A DNA stretch of 64,000 nucleotides from Gammaproteobacteria bacterium (GTDB taxonomy: Bacteria; Pseudomonadota; Gammaproteobacteria; SZUA-229), in NCBI GenBank assembly GCA_026195895.1, contig JAPHRO010000036.1, positions 1-64,000 on the forward strand. The letters are read 5' to 3'. Under the pieces are notes generated by a model. That model saw only the letters and a list, made by a program, of their open reading frames with translations. It was not told the DNA's origin and did not search any database. Positions 1 to 7,666 of the stretch are shown piece by piece. Made by a program: the position numbers and the translations under genes. Within the stretch, counting starts at the first letter, position 1. The number at the start of each line of letters is the position of its first letter.

Positions 1-58
1 CATCGAGTAAACGTTGCATCAGTACAGTTTTGTGAATCTGGACTTGTTGATCGTACAT
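1..58 (-). CDS. Possible N-terminal fragment of a gene cut by the left edge
   Basis: On the minus strand an ATG at 58 opens a frame that reads MYDQQVQIHKTVLMQRLLD and stays open to the edge. A GGAG-like ribosome site lies about 9 bases upstream of it. Only 19 codons are visible, too few to recognise a family. If real, it would be another gene of the integrative element that fills this end of the window. The call rests only on the open frame and the ribosome site, so it may be spurious. Confidence 0.3.
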   Translation of the reverse strand, partial: MYDQQVQIHKTVLMQRLLD

Positions 59-219
59 ACAAATAACTCCATAAGGTTTACTTGTATAGCGTACGGAACG
101 TCAGGTGGATTAATGTGCTCAGGAAGCACAAATGTCCGAGTTTGTAACTTATTGATTTAAAAGCTTGATGTGAATTCACCAAAGGTGATTTCACAGAAAA
201 CAACTAGAGATTCCAGAAA

Positions 220-257
220 AATCGGCAGGCAGATGGACCTGTCTGCCGATTTTTTTC
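220..257. terminator. Strong bidirectional intrinsic terminator
   Basis: A 13-bp stem (AATCGGCAGGCAG with CTGTCTGCCGATT, one G-U pair) has a 6-base loop and is followed by seven T on the plus strand. On the minus strand it is followed by five T. It insulates whatever lies left of it from the large structured RNA that begins soon after. Confidence 0.8.
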
Positions 258-985
258 GCTATTAGAGATAGGACAACGGGAAATGTTTGTCGCACGACGA
301 ATAATACCGGGGGCCTGGCTCACCTTAATTGCGGGGGCCTCACCAGCCCCCAACACCACTATCACTTGACCCGCAAGGGTCAAGGTTGGACGACCAATCC
401 AACCAGGCCGGGATTGCTAACCCCGGCTGAGCATGCGCTGTAGCGCAGTGCCCGTAATGGGGCTCGCTGCGTTGCAACAAGCGCTCAGAACTGCAATGTT
501 TTGTTCGACTTAATCTCATCAAAAAGCAGATTGGGCGACGCGGAAACGGGCCGAAGGGGAATGTGCTGAAGCACTGAAACCTGAGGATCCCTGTCTACGT
601 GAGAAGGGGTGAAAATCCCCGGTAAGGGCGGCGAGAGATCGTCGAACTTATTCCTGGCAGGTGGGCTGCACGCACGGTAGGAAACTACCTTGAGCCTGGG
701 AGGAGAAATCTAGACCAGGCGGTACCAGAATGCGCAAGCACACTGGATCGTTGTATAGCTCAAGCCTGTAATTGCGACCGAAGAGGCCGCATCCGGGTAA
801 GTGAAGTGATGCCAGTGCCTATCCCAGAAGTGGATAGGTGGTTGAAGCTGGAAGTGTTGGCGTGAGTAAGGGAGCTGCTTTGGAATCTCGGGCCCCCGAA
901 AACCTACTAGGCGAGGTGGAAAACACCTAGCGACCAACATGAGGCGCTGGCTAACGGATCGACTCTGTAGTCTAACGCGGGAAGG

Positions 986-1031
986 CCTAAAGAACTGTGA
1001 TCCACGGGTGGTTCCGTGGGTAGTTCTATGG
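986..1031 (+). other. GAAA tetraloop-receptor-like internal loop in the structured RNA
   Basis: CCTAAA (986-991) faces TATGG (1027-1031) across the helix GAACT (992-996) / AGTTC (1022-1026). The canonical 11-nucleotide GAAA receptor is CCUAAG/UAUGG; here the G-U pair is replaced by A-U. The GAAA-capped hairpin at 676-689 is an obvious candidate partner. The arrangement is read directly from sequence; the tertiary contact is inferred. Confidence 0.5.
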
Positions 1032-1252
1032 CTGGGAGCATCGTGAGTAGGCTGAAAATCTCTCTGGCGGTTCAACCGAAGCCATTGAGAGAGCACGACA
1101 TAATCGGGGTGGTACCCGTGGTCGAGCAAAGTGCTGAAAGCGATATGCGTATGCGAAAAGTGACTGGGCGTGGTAGCCCAGGTGGTGTTTGAGCATGACG
1201 TTTCTGAACGGGTGGTGCCGCAGAAATGTCGTGTGTCGAGGTGGTACTCGAC
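1002..1252 (+). repeat. Five hairpins with an identical GTGGT[A/T/G] hexaloop
   Basis: Stems differ but loops match. CCACGG-GTGGTT-CCGTGG is at 1002-1019, CGGG-GTGGTA-CCCG at 1105-1118, CTGGGC-GTGGTA-GCCCAG at 1164-1181, CGG-GTGGTG-CCG at 1209-1220 inside TTTCTG/CAGAAA, and GTCGAG-GTGGTA-CTCGAC at 1235-1252. Varied complementary stems around an invariant loop indicate selection on the RNA fold and suggest the loops bind a common partner, either a protein or a complementary ACCAC strand. One ACCAC lies at 355-359, and the loop CTCACCA at 339-345 could pair with the GTGGTG loop. Confidence 0.75.
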
Positions 1253-1299
1253 AACTCATTTAATTTATTTAACGTAGCGAAGCAGGAGGACAAATAGTA

Positions 1300-1338
1300 A
1301 TGATTGGCCATTTTAGTTCAGGCCTGGCCAACCCATAG
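1300..1338 (+). CDS. Possible 12-codon ORF with strong ribosome site at the 3' end of the RNA
   Basis: AGGAGGA (1284-1290) is followed 9 bases later by ATG and the frame MIGHFSSGLANP. Its TAG stop overlaps the first base of the terminator stem. The near-perfect Shine-Dalgarno sequence in otherwise non-coding sequence is striking, but the peptide is too short to identify. The purine-rich run could instead be a structural element of the RNA. Confidence 0.35.
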   Translation: MIGHFSSGLANP

Positions 1339-1366
1339 CGCCCCACCATTGTGGTGGGGCGCTTTT
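1338..1366 (+). terminator. Intrinsic terminator of the structured RNA
   Basis: An 11-bp GC-rich stem (GCGCCCCACCA with TGGTGGGGCGC) has the 3-base loop TTG and is followed by TTTT. It sets the likely 3' end of the large RNA. Confidence 0.85.
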
Positions 1367-1418
1367 AAATTTATTAACTAACCATCCCCTCTGTAGGTGG
1401 TATTTATATGGATTTTGA

Positions 1419-1820
1419 TTAGGTTTTTTTTTGTGCACGACGACGCGGCCTGGTTTTTGGCTGCGCCAATTCAGTAATCAGCCTGGCCACAGACTGATAA
1501 ATATCCGGGCGCAAATGATGAAGGGATTCTACCAGTTCATCGGGGCTTATTAATTCCTGTGCTTTGGATTTCCCGGTTAACACTCGCTCTGTTGTTTCAC
1601 CAGTTAACAGCCATTCTAATGAACATTCAAATAAATCCGCTAGCGCAACAGCCTGCTCAGCTGAAAGCGTGCGTCTCGCCTGAAAATAATGACTAACGCT
1701 ACCGCGTGTTGCCACTCCCAGTGATTCTGCCAGATTGTCGTATGTCAGACCCCGTGACGCCATTAGCTCACGTGCTCGGTCGGACCAACCCTCTATGCTT
1801 TTTAGTTTACCTTTGCCCAT
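1419..1820 (-). CDS. CI/XRE-type helix-turn-helix repressor
   Basis: This 133-residue protein carries an N-terminal helix-turn-helix of the lambda-repressor/XRE class at about residues 13-65 (RARELMASRGLTYDNLAESLG, then VSHYFQARRTLSAEQAVALAD). It ends in a basic tail, RPRRRAQKKT. There is no peptidase-type cleavage domain, so it is a short repressor rather than a LexA-like CI protein. It sits beside an integrase, divergent from a small ORF, with a strong promoter between the two. It probably controls maintenance or excision of the integrative element, but its target operator is not established. Confidence 0.8.
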   Translation of the reverse strand: MGKGKLKSIEGWSDRARELMASRGLTYDNLAESLGVATRGSVSHYFQARRTLSAEQAVALADLFECSLEWLLTGETTERVLTGKSKAQELISPDELVESLHHLRPDIYQSVARLITELAQPKTRPRRRAQKKT

Positions 1821-1846
1821 TTATCACCCCGATACCCATTAAGTAA

Positions 1847-1876
1847 TTGACAACATGTGTATCCGTATTGTATACT
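1847..1876 (+). promoter_or_regulatory. Sigma-70 promoter between repressor and divergent ORF
   Basis: TTGACA (1847-1852), an 18-base spacer and TATACT (1871-1876) form a near-consensus promoter reading right, toward the ORF at 1925. The spacer and flank contain overlapping GTATAC/ATGTAT partial palindromes that could be operators for the adjacent repressor. Confidence 0.6.
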
Positions 1877-1924
1877 ATGTATGCATTATTGCAACATTTA
1901 GGATAAAACAAAACAAGATTAATC

Positions 1925-2215
1925 ATGAAAAAGTTTTTTAAACAATTTGAAACCAGGATCTCAATTCAACTTCAAAAGTGCTGGATATTCAGAGCGAACG
2001 GATTACCGATTATACTAGCAGCGATGGCCGATTATGCAGGCGTCATCCAGTTTGCAAATATTCAACTCGTTTTACTCGCATCACTCTGCGTCATCGGCAT
2101 CGTGAATCCAGAAAGTAAAGAGAACACGTCCACTGATCATAAAGCAGATTTACGCATGAATCGACTTCGCCGTAGCCATCAACATACGCTGCGCCACTAT
2201 TCAAGAAAGCCCTGA
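1925..2215 (+). CDS. Hypothetical 96-residue protein of the integrative element
   Basis: The frame starts with ATG 49 bases after a strong promoter, divergent from the repressor. The protein has a basic N-terminus, a hydrophobic stretch at about residues 27-60 (NGLPIILAAMADYAG, then LVLLASLCVIGIV) that may hold one or two membrane segments, and a very basic histidine/arginine-rich tail. I do not recognise a family. Its position mirrors early lysogeny-region genes of prophages, but the function is unknown. Confidence 0.45.
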   Translation: MKKFFKQFETRISIQLQKCWIFRANGLPIILAAMADYAGVIQFANIQLVLLASLCVIGIVNPESKENTSTDHKADLRMNRLRRSHQHTLRHYSRKP

Positions 2216-2358
2216 TCAAATCAGAGCTTTCACAGCACACGGATGTGCCACCTTTATTGATGGCTTGCCAACCATCAAAGCAGTCTTAAGTATACTGACT
2301 AACATCTTGTGTAGTCAGCCAACAACGAGCCACAACTTCTGATAAAAATAATTCTTAG

Positions 2359-3987
2359 TTATGCTTCTGCGTTAATGATAACTGGCACGTTTAAATCCGG
2401 ATATTCGATTTTACAAATAGCCTCGTTTAAACGTTGGAGAGAGAAGCTAGTGCCATAGCGCCGCCCCATTTTTTGAGTGTTACTGTGTCCCATCAGGGCA
2501 TCAGAAATTTCCTCATCCAGCCCTGCTTCGCGGCAGGCATCTCGGAAATTATGACGAAAGCTATGAAACACTTTACACGGATCAGTGATTTCCAGATCTT
2601 TTCTCAAATACTTCATAAAAGCTTTGGAAAATGCAGCTGAGAACTTGCCAAATCGATCGGGTCGCAACGTAGGAAACAGTTTTTCCTTACCCTGTGTTTT
2701 TACCTGTTCGACATATAGTAGGAATCCTGCTTTAACGAGCTCTGGGTGCAGTGGCAGCCGTCGACGCGAGGCCGTATTCTTGAGCCGCTTTTCTTGTCCA
2801 TTTTCACCCGGCATATCATCAATGACTAAGCAGTAAATGCCATCGATACGCTGCACATCTTCAACCAACAGTTGCCCAAGCTCTTCCACACGACATCCCT
2901 GGTATAAGGCCAGAAGTGGAATCCAGACACTTGCTTCGCCTACTCGGCGACCCAAACGCTGCCCGTGAGTGTAAAGAGGCGATTCAAAAATGCGGTTAAG
3001 ATCAACCCGGTCAAACGGCAATCGATGTCGACTGTCATTTTTTGGAACAGGAACGCGCTGTGCTGGATTAACTACCAACTTGCCACTATTGATGCCCACG
3101 TTAAAAAGAGCACACAGAAAGGTTATTTTTTTATTGACTGTTTTTGACCGTAGTCCACGACCTATCAGGTCGTCACGATAGCGAATGATGTCCTGCCGAT
3201 CAATACAGCTAACATCTTTATTACCAACCAGTCTTTGAAAATCATCGATAACCCTGCGCACATCATCAACAGTTCGTTTTGGCCGATTAGGATCAAAACG
3301 CTGCCAGTCCTCGAAAAGCTCTTCGAGGCTCAATTCAACCTGCGTTGAAGAATTGATGGTTGTGTTGCTTGGTGCTTGCGGTGTCCAGACAACTTCACCT
3401 GCATCCCTCGCTATTTGTTGCTCATGAACTTCCGTTGCCGTTTGTAGAAAACGATAAAGGAGACTGCGATACTGCTGCTGCTCACCCGTTAACTCGACAC
3501 CGATCATGTGCAGGAACACCTGCATGGCAGGCTCAATCGATTCAAGCTGACATTTTCTTAGCGTCTCTCGCAGCAATTCACGCGTCGCACGGCGTTCCTC
3601 AGCCCTTTCCTCCAGCTCTTCGCTGAATAGGCCTTCTCGGCGACTGTATTCATCGCCAGACAGCGTGTAATGACGCCATAAGTCACAGACTTCCTGGATC
3701 AGGCTGTCATCGATGACGCGTGTAGTCTTGCTGCCCTGACTAGTCTGAAGATCATCACGCAATCGCTGGCAACGGCAGTCGAAATCTACCGAAGCCTGCC
3801 GAGCCAGGCGTCTGGCCGTAGCCTGATCCTTAGTCTTGAGCGAAAATTTTTCTTCTGACTTGCCCAGATATCCCCGAAGATCGCTCGGGATTCTGGCGCG
3901 AAAGTAGTAAGTGGAATTGCGTTTGAAAAGGTGTGTTTGCGCATACATGTCTAACATCCAGGTGTACCCCTGTGGTGTACCAGTCAT
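2359..3987 (-). CDS. Tyrosine recombinase (site-specific integrase)
   Basis: This 542-residue phage-type integrase has an N-terminal DUF6538-like segment (about residues 15-60, THLFKRNSTYYFRARIPSDL). A SAM-like core-binding domain spans about 215-310 and the catalytic domain about 330-525. The catalytic residues are visible: the first Arg in YQGCRVEELG, the HxxR box HSFRHNFRD, the later His in LMGHSNTQ and the nucleophile Tyr in GRRYGTS. It is next to tRNA-Ser(UGA) and is presumably the enzyme that inserted the element there. The track start (3987) has no good ribosome site; ATG codons at 3957 or 3948 may be the true start. Two copies of GGTGTACC lie just inside the frame, at about 3960-3980. 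Confidence 0.9.
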   Translation of the reverse strand: MTGTPQGYTWMLDMYAQTHLFKRNSTYYFRARIPSDLRGYLGKSEEKFSLKTKDQATARRLARQASVDFDCRCQRLRDDLQTSQGSKTTRVIDDSLIQEVCDLWRHYTLSGDEYSRREGLFSEELEERAEERRATRELLRETLRKCQLESIEPAMQVFLHMIGVELTGEQQQYRSLLYRFLQTATEVHEQQIARDAGEVVWTPQAPSNTTINSSTQVELSLEELFEDWQRFDPNRPKRTVDDVRRVIDDFQRLVGNKDVSCIDRQDIIRYRDDLIGRGLRSKTVNKKITFLCALFNVGINSGKLVVNPAQRVPVPKNDSRHRLPFDRVDLNRIFESPLYTHGQRLGRRVGEASVWIPLLALYQGCRVEELGQLLVEDVQRIDGIYCLVIDDMPGENGQEKRLKNTASRRRLPLHPELVKAGFLLYVEQVKTQGKEKLFPTLRPDRFGKFSAAFSKAFMKYLRKDLEITDPCKVFHSFRHNFRDACREAGLDEEISDALMGHSNTQKMGRRYGTSFSLQRLNEAICKIEYPDLNVPVIINAEA

Positions 3988-4046
3988 GTATGTATAGGTA
4001 TCGAATAGACCTATAATTATAAGTCATTCAATACTTTAGAAAAATT

Positions 4047-4136
4047 TGGCGGAGAGGCAGGGATTCGAACCCTGGGTAGGGATAAACCTACGCCGGTTTT
4101 CAAGACCGGTACATTCAACCGCTCTGTCACCTCTCC
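4047..4136 (-). tRNA. tRNA-Ser (anticodon TGA)
   Basis: Read on the minus strand it has a GGAGAGGT acceptor strand, an anticodon stem ACCGG/CCGGT around CTTGAAA, the long variable arm typical of class II tRNAs (CGTAGG...CCTACC), the T-loop GGTTCGAATCC, and an encoded CCA. It reads UCA codons. It is the likely insertion target of the neighbouring integrase and remains intact. Confidence 0.95.
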
Positions 4137-4165
4137 TGGTTCAGCGCGTTGCGTTGAGGGGCGGT

Positions 4166-4194
4166 AGAATACATTAACAAAGCCGCTACATCAA
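4166..4194 (-). promoter_or_regulatory. tRNA-Ser promoter with GC-rich discriminator
   Basis: On the minus strand TTGATG, a 17-base spacer and TATTCT are followed by TACCGCCCCTCAA before the tRNA. The same 13-base discriminator follows the -10 of the tRNA-Asn gene in this window, which points to stringent control of stable-RNA promoters. Confidence 0.6.
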
Positions 4195-4354
4195 GGTTTT
4201 AACATCGACTACTATTGAAAAAAAAGAATGCGCCCCCAATTCAGGTATAACAACTAATTTCTTGAAACTATTGAACAAATATCATCTTTGCCTAGTCATA
4301 GATACAGTGATATGCTTTTCGACTAATCTTAATTGAATAACTACAGGAAGATCC

Positions 4355-5020
4355 ATGAATCAGTACAATGTTTCAATTACTAGCTCCCCCGAATCAGTGC
4401 TTGCTACCAGCAAGATACTGAAAAATACTTATGCCCTGCTGTCTATGACACTGCTATTTAGCTCGCTACTGGCATATGTCGGCATGGCGATGAACCTGGG
4501 CCATGGTACCGCGCTGATCGCCAATATTGCTGCAATTGCGATGCTGTGGTTTGTGCTCCCCCGCACAGCAAACTCATCAGCAGGCATTCCTGTTATTTTC
4601 GCCATTACCGGCCTGTTTGGACTGGGTCTGGGACCCGTGCTGAGCCACTATGCAGCCATTAATCCAAGTATCATCGCAACTGCCCTGGGCGGTACCGGTG
4701 TTATTTTTCTTGGATTATCAGGTTATGCGCTAACTACCCGAAAAGATTTCAGCTTCATGGGTGGCTTCCTGATGGTCGGCTTGTTTGTCGTGATTCTGGC
4801 AGCCCTGGCCAATATCTTCCTGCAAATGCCAGTACTGTTCCTGGTGGTGAACGCAGTCGTTATCATGATTATGAGTGGTTTCATATTGTTTCAGACATCT
4901 TCAATCATCCACGGCGGCGAGACCAACTACATCATGGCCACAGCCAGCCTGTTCCTGTCGTTACTGAACATGTTCCAGGCTTTACTGCATCTGCTGGGTG
5001 CTTTTTCTGGCGATGATTAA
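4355..5020 (+). CDS. yccA: BI-1/YccA-family inner membrane protein
   Basis: This 221-residue protein is almost entirely hydrophobic, with about seven membrane segments beginning at LSMTLLFSSLLAYVGMAMN and ending in the LFLSLLNMFQALLHLLG helix typical of the Bax-inhibitor-1 (UPF0005) family. Bacterial members such as E. coli YccA interact with the FtsH protease and modulate membrane-protein degradation. The start ATG follows AGGAAG at good spacing. A strong terminator ends the gene. The family call is firm; the FtsH role is by analogy. Confidence 0.85.
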   Translation: MNQYNVSITSSPESVLATSKILKNTYALLSMTLLFSSLLAYVGMAMNLGHGTALIANIAAIAMLWFVLPRTANSSAGIPVIFAITGLFGLGLGPVLSHYAAINPSIIATALGGTGVIFLGLSGYALTTRKDFSFMGGFLMVGLFVVILAALANIFLQMPVLFLVVNAVVIMIMSGFILFQTSSIIHGGETNYIMATASLFLSLLNMFQALLHLLGAFSGDD

Positions 5021-5041
5021 AAACGGGCTCAGGTAAAATAG

Positions 5042-5068
5042 AAAGCCCCTGTTTACAGGGGCTTTTTT
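5042..5068 (+). terminator. Intrinsic terminator after yccA-like gene
   Basis: An 11-bp perfect stem (AAAGCCCCTGT with ACAGGGGCTTT) with a 2-base apex is followed by a T run. Confidence 0.85.
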
Positions 5069-5121
5069 AATTCCACGAAGAAAAATACCTTTCAGTTCTA
5101 ATTATTAAGAGAAGATAAACT

Positions 5122-5301
5122 ATGGATTGGGTTCAAATAGGCAGCGCACTATTTCTGGTTGCCATGCTGGTATTTATATTTCCACGTATGCGCCAGTCAA
5201 TCAAACATTCACCCAGGGGCAATATGCAGGACTGGATGGGATTTATCATCCCCATCGCTGCGGTTATCGGTTTTGTTATTTTACTGATCATGATGGTTTA
5301 A
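5122..5301 (+). CDS. Small two-helix membrane protein, 59 residues (below the ORF-track cutoff)
   Basis: The frame from ATG 5122 to TAA 5301 encodes a protein starting MDWVQIGSALFLVAMLVFIF and ending in a second hydrophobic segment, FIIPIAAVIGFVILLIMMV. A basic loop, RMRQSIKHSP, joins the two helices. A purine-rich AAGAGAAG site precedes the start, and terminators flank the gene on both sides. The ORF at 5127-5324 in the track is a shadow in another frame. I do not recognise the family. The clean two-helix hairpin design and isolated transcription unit argue that it is real. Confidence 0.75.
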   Translation: MDWVQIGSALFLVAMLVFIFPRMRQSIKHSPRGNMQDWMGFIIPIAAVIGFVILLIMMV

Positions 5302-5326
5302 ACCCAAACATCACTGGGTTTTAATT
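5300..5326. terminator. Probable terminator between small membrane gene and tilS
   Basis: A 7-bp stem AAACCCA/TGGGTTT with an 8-base loop is followed by TTAATT. It lies between two converging genes and is AT-rich, so it is modest in strength. Confidence 0.45.
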
Positions 5327-5391
5327 CCTTCTGTTCGCCCTCCGTATTTCACTATAGATTGCTGTACAGCGAATTTTAGCCAATAGATTCT

Positions 5392-6729
5392 TTACTCTGG
5401 CTGCTGAGCTTCCAGGCAGGGACGATACTGCTGGTCACCCGCGGCGGCGACATACTGATCCGCAACCCAGTAATCGGCTACCGCAATTAATTCGTTGTCA
5501 CTATAAATCAGTGGAATTCTGTCGCGTTGCCAGGGCGGCACAGCGGCTTCCTGAAACAGTTTTTTCAGGCTATGGCTGCCATTTCTACCCGCCGGTTTAA
5601 TTTTCTCCCCTCCCCGCCTGAATCGCACCTGCAGCTTCTGCTTGAGCATGTCGGCACTTAAGCCCTGTTTATCTGTGGAACGCATTTTGAGATTCTGATT
5701 CAACGATTCAATGCACAGCGCTTGCTGCGGATTCCAGTCCAGGCACTGACCGGCATTGTGAGCCTTTAATTTCAACGCATAAATCCGCCCCTGATATCGA
5801 CGCAGCTCGACCTCTGCCCAGCCAATTATCGGCTGGGCATCACTATCCCCCTGAAACATCTGCAGCATAATTTGCTGCATCACCTCACGTGATGGCACCG
5901 GCAGACCGCTAATTCTCAGCCAGTATCGGATGACGTTTCTCAGTCGTGACTCGGACAGGTGGGACAATTCCTCCATTGATAGACTTTCATCCGTGCTGGA
6001 TAATTTTTGCAGATCTTCACTGGCAAGCTCATCAAGCAGATGCTTATTTTCCGCCTGCTGACTGGCGGCTCGATACAAGGTTTTATCCAGCCCCGGCCAG
6101 CGTTGTTTCAAACCCGGGATCACCTGATGGCGCAAATAATTCCGATCGTATTTATCGTCTTCATTGCTGGGATCATCAACCCATTGCAGATCATGCGCTG
6201 CGGCATAAGCAAGGATTTGTTCGCGACTGAATTCGAGTAATGGTCGACAGTGAAGACCATCCCCAAATGGCGCCACAACAGGCATAGCGGCCAGACCCGC
6301 CGCACCCGAACCACGAAACAATTGCAACAGGCAGGTTTCTGCCTGATCATCCTTGTGCTGTGCGGTCAGCAGGCAATCATTGCTGGATATGAATGATCGT
6401 AACGCAGCATAGCGAGCAGTTCGCGCGGCCGCCTCCGGACTTTGCCTTTTTTCAGCCTGTGCGTTAACCGAAATGGACTGGAAGGAAATATTTAGCGCCT
6501 GACAGCTCTGCTCACAATGCATGGCCCAGTCGGCTGACTCCGCCTGCAAACCATGATCGATATACACGGCGCGAACATCCAGCCGCAGTTGAGCCAGTAA
6601 ATGCAACAAAACCTGGGAATCGACGCCACCGCTGTAGGCCAACCACCAGGTTTTGATTTGATTGAAAGCAGGGAGCTGCTTTAATGTTGCAAGAAGAGTC
6701 TGTGGATCAAGCTTCGCTGAACTGGCCAT
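5392..6729 (-). CDS. tilS: tRNA(Ile)-lysidine synthase
   Basis: TilS uses ATP to attach lysine to C34 of the CAU-anticodon tRNA-Ile, so that it reads AUA and is charged with isoleucine. The 445-residue protein has the PP-loop ATPase motif SGGVDS at about residues 33-38, the N-terminal synthase domain to about 215, and the C-terminal TilS domains with the KLKKLFQEA-like element at about 388 ([22 protein letters not shown]). Its start overlaps the 3' end of accA by 23 bases, so the two are translationally linked, the common gammaproteobacterial order. Confidence 0.95.
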   Translation of the reverse strand: MASSAKLDPQTLLATLKQLPAFNQIKTWWLAYSGGVDSQVLLHLLAQLRLDVRAVYIDHGLQAESADWAMHCEQSCQALNISFQSISVNAQAEKRQSPEAAARTARYAALRSFISSNDCLLTAQHKDDQAETCLLQLFRGSGAAGLAAMPVVAPFGDGLHCRPLLEFSREQILAYAAAHDLQWVDDPSNEDDKYDRNYLRHQVIPGLKQRWPGLDKTLYRAASQQAENKHLLDELASEDLQKLSSTDESLSMEELSHLSESRLRNVIRYWLRISGLPVPSREVMQQIMLQMFQGDSDAQPIIGWAEVELRRYQGRIYALKLKAHNAGQCLDWNPQQALCIESLNQNLKMRSTDKQGLSADMLKQKLQVRFRRGGEKIKPAGRNGSHSLKKLFQEAAVPPWQRDRIPLIYSDNELIAVADYWVADQYVAAAGDQQYRPCLEAQQPE

Positions 6730-7666
6730 AACCCATCAGGCGCTGATAGCGGGCATCAAGTAATTTATCCAGCCCCATCTTATCGAGATTTTCCAGGCCT
6801 TCGATGAGTGCCTGCCTGATATTGCGCGCGGTTGCATCAATATCTCGATAAGCGCTACCCAGGGGTTCTTCGATAATCTCATCAATTAATCCAAGCTCTT
6901 TCAGACGACGGGAGGTAATGCCCAGCGCCTCTGCCGCATCCTGGGCTTTTTCCGCGCTCTTCCATAGAATCGAAGCACAACCTTCGGGAGATATAACTGA
7001 ATAAGTGCTGTACTTCAGCATCATCACTCGGTCACCAACACCGACTGCCAAAGCCCCACCCGAACCGCCTTCACCAATTACGGTACAAATGATCGGCGTT
7101 TTCAATGCGGCCATTTCAAACAGGTTGCGAGCGATAGCTTCCGACTGGCCCCGTTCTTCTGCCCCAATACCGGGATAAGCACCGGGGGTATCGATAAATG
7201 TAAATACCGGCATTTTAAAACGTTCGGCCAGCTTCATCAGGCGTAGCGCTTTACGGTAGCCTTCAGGCCGCGGCATACCAAAATTTCGGTGTATTTTTTC
7301 CTTGGTGTCTCGGCCTTTCTGATGGCCTATCACCATTACCGGGCGCCCATTCAGTCTGGCCATACCCCCGACAATTGCTTTGTCATCACCAAATGCTCGG
7401 TCACCGTGCAATTCCTGGAAGTCGCTAAAAATGCGATCGATATAATCAAGGGTGTAAGGGCGCTGTGGATGACGAGCGAGCTGGGAGGTCTGCCATGCCG
7501 ATAATTTACTAAAAATGGACTCGGTAAGACTTTTACATTTTTCCTGTAAGCGGGAAATCTCATCACCGATATTGATTTCACTGTCATCGCCGACATAGCG
7601 TAATTCTTCAATTTTTGCCTCTAACTCGGCAATCGGCTGTTCAAATTCGAGAAAATTAGGATTCAT
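6707..7666 (-). CDS. accA: Acetyl-CoA carboxylase carboxyltransferase subunit alpha
   Basis: AccA with AccD transfers the carboxyl group from biotin-carrier protein to acetyl-CoA, the first step of fatty-acid synthesis. The 319-residue length is standard, as is the start [19 protein letters not shown]. Signature segments include [13 protein letters not shown], the oxyanion-hole region [15 protein letters not shown] and the [10 protein letters not shown] loop. It is the first gene of a two-gene unit with tilS. Confidence 0.96.
   Translation of the reverse strand: MNPNFLEFEQPIAELEAKIEELRYVGDDSEINIGDEISRLQEKCKSLTESIFSKLSAWQTSQLARHPQRPYTLDYIDRIFSDFQELHGDRAFGDDKAIVGGMARLNGRPVMVIGHQKGRDTKEKIHRNFGMPRPEGYRKALRLMKLAERFKMPVFTFIDTPGAYPGIGAEERGQSEAIARNLFEMAALKTPIICTVIGEGGSGGALAVGVGDRVMMLKYSTYSVISPEGCASILWKSAEKAQDAAEALGITSRRLKELGLIDEIIEEPLGSAYRDIDATARNIRQALIEGLENLDKMGLDKLLDARYQRLMGYGQFSEA

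Larger units (their letters stand above)
300..1366 (+). ncRNA. Putative large structured non-coding RNA (about 1 kb), class unknown
   Basis: This stretch lies between two strong terminators and has no convincing long reading frame; the minus-strand ORFs in the track have no recognisable domains. It is packed with hairpins. Examples are CTTGACCC-GCAA-GGGTCAAG (365-384), a 7-bp stem at 384-404 with a 7-base loop, CGGGG-type stems at 333-351, a GGTAG-GAAA-CTACC tetraloop hairpin at 676-689, TGC-GCAA-GCA at 731-740, and CCTATCC/GGATAGG near 820. CGGGGGCC at 308-315 can pair with GGCCCCCG at 891-898, which would close a 5' domain. The 3' domain holds a tetraloop-receptor-like loop and five hairpins with a shared GTGGTN loop. 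It ends at an 11-bp terminator. Size, ornate fold and location in an integrative element recall GOLLD and ROOL RNAs, but I could not match either consensus. The 5' end is uncertain (about 260-305). Confidence 0.7.
1..4046. mobile_element. Right end of a tRNA-Ser-associated integrative element
   Basis: Integrase, CI-like repressor with divergent ORF and large structured RNA lie immediately downstream of the 3' end of tRNA-Ser(UGA). This is the classical arrangement of an integrated prophage or genomic island. The attachment core is expected to overlap the tRNA 3' part (from 4047 rightward). No second copy of that sequence is visible between 1 and 4046, so the other end must lie left of the window. 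Confidence 0.6.

Noticed and set aside
340-1311. Minus-strand ORFs of 60-139 residues in the track
   Set aside because: They overlap one another in different frames, have arginine/proline-rich low-quality compositions, lack ribosome sites and lie antisense to the structured RNA.
300-1366. Group II or group I intron
   Set aside because: I looked for a GTGYG 5' end, a domain V hairpin with AGC triad and GAAA loop near the 3' end, and a maturase ORF. None was convincing, and the region ends in an ordinary transcription terminator.
1-4046. Second attachment-site copy of the tRNA-Ser 3' end
   Set aside because: The nearest resemblance (around 625-650, GGCGGCGAGAG...TCGAAC) is too weak to be a repeat of the tRNA end.
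5127-5324. 65-residue ORF in the track
   Set aside because: It is a frame shadow of the 59-residue membrane protein at 5122-5301, which has the better start, composition and topology.
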